This document shows positions 62,276 through 64,000 of a stretch of DNA of 64,000 nt, in pieces. Source of the stretch: Sphingomonas sp. Leaf17. Its GTDB lineage: Bacteria > Pseudomonadota > Alphaproteobacteria > Sphingomonadales > Sphingomonadaceae. The position numbers and the translations under genes are program-made. The stretch spans positions 240,881 to 304,880 of the forward strand of contig NZ_LMKL01000008.1 of NCBI RefSeq assembly GCF_001421505.1, given 5' to 3'. Below the pieces are notes generated by a model that worked only from the letters and a program-made list of their open reading frames with translations, ran no database searches and was not told where the DNA came from. Within the stretch, counting starts at the first letter, position 1. Each line of letters opens with the position of its first letter.

Positions 62276-63052
62276 ATGACGCCATTGGGTTCGCCCATGA
62301 CGACCAACGACCAGCCGATACCGCCGACCGATCCGATCCTGATCGCGGACCTGACCCTGTCCTATGGCCCGACCGCCGTCCTGAACGGGCTGTCGTTGCG
62401 GGTGCCGGCGGGCAGCATCACCGCGCTGCTGGGCGGGAACGGGGCGGGCAAGTCGACGACCCTCTCGGCGCTGCTCGGCTTCACCCGGGCACGGTCGGGC
62501 AGGATCGCGGTGTGCGGGACCGATCCGGCGACGAACCCCGACGGCGCGCGCCGCCACATCGCCTATCTGCCGGAGAATGTGGCACTCTACGAGCATCTGA
62601 CGGCGGTCGAGAATGCCGATTACCTGCTGGCCCTGTCGGGCGAACGAAAGCGCCGGGATGCCATTACCGGGGCGCTGGCGGCCGCCGGTCTGCAGGATCC
62701 GGCATGGGATCGTCGGCTTGGCGGTTTTTCAAAGGGTATGCGGCAAAAGGTCGCGATCGCGGTCGCGCTGCTGCGCCAGGTTCCCGTGCTGCTGCTCGAT
62801 GAACCGACGTCGGGTCTGGATCCGCGCGCAACCGCCGATTTCAACCGGTTGCTGGTGCAGGTGCGCGCGCGCGGCACGGCGGTCTTGATGGTGACGCACG
62901 ACCTGCTGTCCGCCGCCGATGTCGCCGATCGCATCGCCTTTCTGGAGGCGGGCCGGGTCGCGCACGAAGTTGCCGCCGATGGACCCGACCGGTTCGACGT
63001 GCGCGCGCTCCATGCCCGGTTCCAGCACGGCGATGGCGGATCCGCGGCATGA
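62276..63052 (+). CDS. ABC transporter ATP-binding protein
   Basis: A 258-residue ATPase. LLGGNGAGKSTT is Walker A, LGGFSKGMRQKVAIAVALL is the signature, VLLLDEPTSGLDP is Walker B, and VMVTHD-like VLMVTHDLL is the switch histidine. ATG 62276 is taken; ATG 62297 is possible. The stop overlaps the permease start by four bases. The CcmA/NatA-type sequence points to an exporter or drug/lipid type. Confidence 0.92.
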   Translation: MTPLGSPMTTNDQPIPPTDPILIADLTLSYGPTAVLNGLSLRVPAGSITALLGGNGAGKSTTLSALLGFTRARSGRIAVCGTDPATNPDGARRHIAYLPENVALYEHLTAVENADYLLALSGERKRRDAITGALAAAGLQDPAWDRRLGGFSKGMRQKVAIAVALLRQVPVLLLDEPTSGLDPRATADFNRLLVQVRARGTAVLMVTHDLLSAADVADRIAFLEAGRVAHEVAADGPDRFDVRALHARFQHGDGGSAA

Positions 63053-64000
63053 GTCCCGCCCGGTTGCCCCACCTGTTGCCCCAGTTGTTGATCGCCCGCG
63101 ACGAATTGCGGCTGATGGCGCGCAACCGCGTCGCCGTGATCGCCTTCGTGCTGGTCGTGCTGCTGACGCTGGCCGCGGTGGTGAGTGCATGGGCGCACCA
63201 GCGCGGGATCGCAGATCTGCGCGCGCGCCATGCCGCGGCGGCGGAGGCCGCGTTCAAAGGCCAGCCCGACCGCCATCCCCACCGCGTCGTGCATTATGGC
63301 ACGTTCATCTTCCGACCGCTGGGGCCGCTTGCCGCGTTCGATCCCGGCGTGGATGCGTTCACCGGCAACAGCATGTTCCTGGAGGGACATCGCCAGAACA
63401 GCGCCAATTTCGGCGATGTGCGGCAAAGCTCGCTGCTGGTCCGGTTCGGCCAGCTGACCCCGGCGTTCGTCGTACAGGTGGTGGTGCCGTTGCTGCTGGT
63501 GTTCCTGGGCTATGGCGCGCTTGCCCGCGAAACCGAACGTGGCACGTTGCGCGTACTGATGTTGCAGGGCGCGACCCGCCGGCAGATCGTCGGCGGCAAG
63601 CTGATGGCGCTCGGCGTGGCGGCGTTGCTTGCCGGGTTGCCCGCGATGATCGGCCTGGTCGCCATTGCCGGCCAGCCCGGCGCGATGACGCTGTCCATCC
63701 TGACGATCGCGCTTGGCTATGCCGCCTATCTCGCGCTGTGGGCGATCGTGATCCTGCTCGTGTCGGCCATCGTCCGGCGCAGCCGTGATGCGCTGCTCGC
63801 GCTCGTGGCGATCTGGGCCGTCGCGGTCGTCCTGCTGCCGCGTGTCGCCCCCGACATCGCCAGCGCCGCGATCCCGCTGACCAACCGGTTGCAGACCGAA
63901 GTGGCGGTCGCCCGCGACCTGCGCACCCTGGGCGACACCCACAACCCCGACGACCCGCATTTCGCGCAGTTCAAGCAGGCGCTGCTCGCGCGCTACGGCG
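63049..64000 (+). CDS. ABC transporter permease, cut by the window edge
   Basis: The first 317 residues are visible. One helix near residues 28-48 precedes a large extracytoplasmic loop (HHRVVHYGTFIFRP, DPGVDAFTGNSMFLEGHRQN), and after FVVQVVVPLLLVFLGYGALARETERGTLRVLMLQGATRRQIVGGK four or more further helices follow. This layout is that of DUF3526/NosY-like permeases. It starts in the ATGA overlap with the ATPase. The end is not in the window. Confidence 0.88.
   Translation, partial: MSPARLPHLLPQLLIARDELRLMARNRVAVIAFVLVVLLTLAAVVSAWAHQRGIADLRARHAAAAEAAFKGQPDRHPHRVVHYGTFIFRPLGPLAAFDPGVDAFTGNSMFLEGHRQNSANFGDVRQSSLLVRFGQLTPAFVVQVVVPLLLVFLGYGALARETERGTLRVLMLQGATRRQIVGGKLMALGVAALLAGLPAMIGLVAIAGQPGAMTLSILTIALGYAAYLALWAIVILLVSAIVRRSRDALLALVAIWAVAVVLLPRVAPDIASAAIPLTNRLQTEVAVARDLRTLGDTHNPDDPHFAQFKQALLARYG

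Overview
The window is high-GC bacterial chromosome, most likely from a Sphingomonas-like alphaproteobacterium. Pointers are the TonB-rich gene content, the DUF1285, DUF1826 and NAD-type glutamate dehydrogenase genes, a crr-HPr-EI fusion with NagE, GTG/TTG starts and dispersed palindromic repeats. Flanking genes are GC-rich and densely packed; one 14.4-kb block (42858-57272) is visibly lower in GC and is an integrated element.

Region 1 (1-8815) is an amino-sugar locus. A divergent beta-mannosidase fragment and cutC are followed by a GntR regulator (NagQ/NagR type), an SIS-type glucosamine-6-phosphate deaminase, nagA, a three-domain PTS phosphotransferase (EIIA-HPr-EI) and the GlcNAc permease NagE. 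GlcNAc is phosphorylated on entry, deacetylated by NagA and deaminated by the SIS protein. Region 2 (8858-21100) is a Ter stress cluster: TelA-like and XpaC-like genes on the plus strand, then a long minus-strand operon running ATP-grasp, TerZ-like, TerA-like, TerC-like DUF475, two TerD/TerE, PRTase-TRSP, HAD, StiP/PELOTA, CitE-like and AIM24. Region 3 (21762-24931) is a TPR protein and tonB-exbB-exbD-exbD.

Region 4 (25146-42665) is mostly housekeeping: a secreted hypothetical, a Rossmann-like protein, folB, a GST, a GNAT enzyme, DUF1285, a CoA-type Nudix hydrolase, CCA nucleotidyltransferase, a GGDEF-EAL protein, parC, an alpha/beta hydrolase beside kynureninase, a giant NAD-glutamate dehydrogenase and a PAS protein.

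Region 5 (42827-57272) is the part that matters most. A tRNA-Thr(CGT) gene is followed by a mobile element bounded by perfect 50-bp direct repeats of the tRNA 3' end. It encodes a complete family-B DNA polymerase (exonuclease and polymerase motifs intact, resembling the self-priming polymerases of pipolins), a small HUH-type replication protein, an AT-rich gene-free region with 24-bp iterons, an ImmA/IrrE peptidase with a PIN-like partner, an RHH regulator with a palindromic operator, an Eco29kI-like endonuclease with C5-methyltransferase and Vsr, a serine recombinase overlapping a tyrosine integrase, an XRE regulator and small membrane proteins. A family-B polymerase next to an HUH protein and iterons suggests an integrative element with its own replication module.

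Region 6 (57490-64000) returns to the chromosome: DUF1826, a secreted M14 carboxypeptidase, a TonB-dependent receptor, and a divergent ABC transporter whose permease runs off the right edge.
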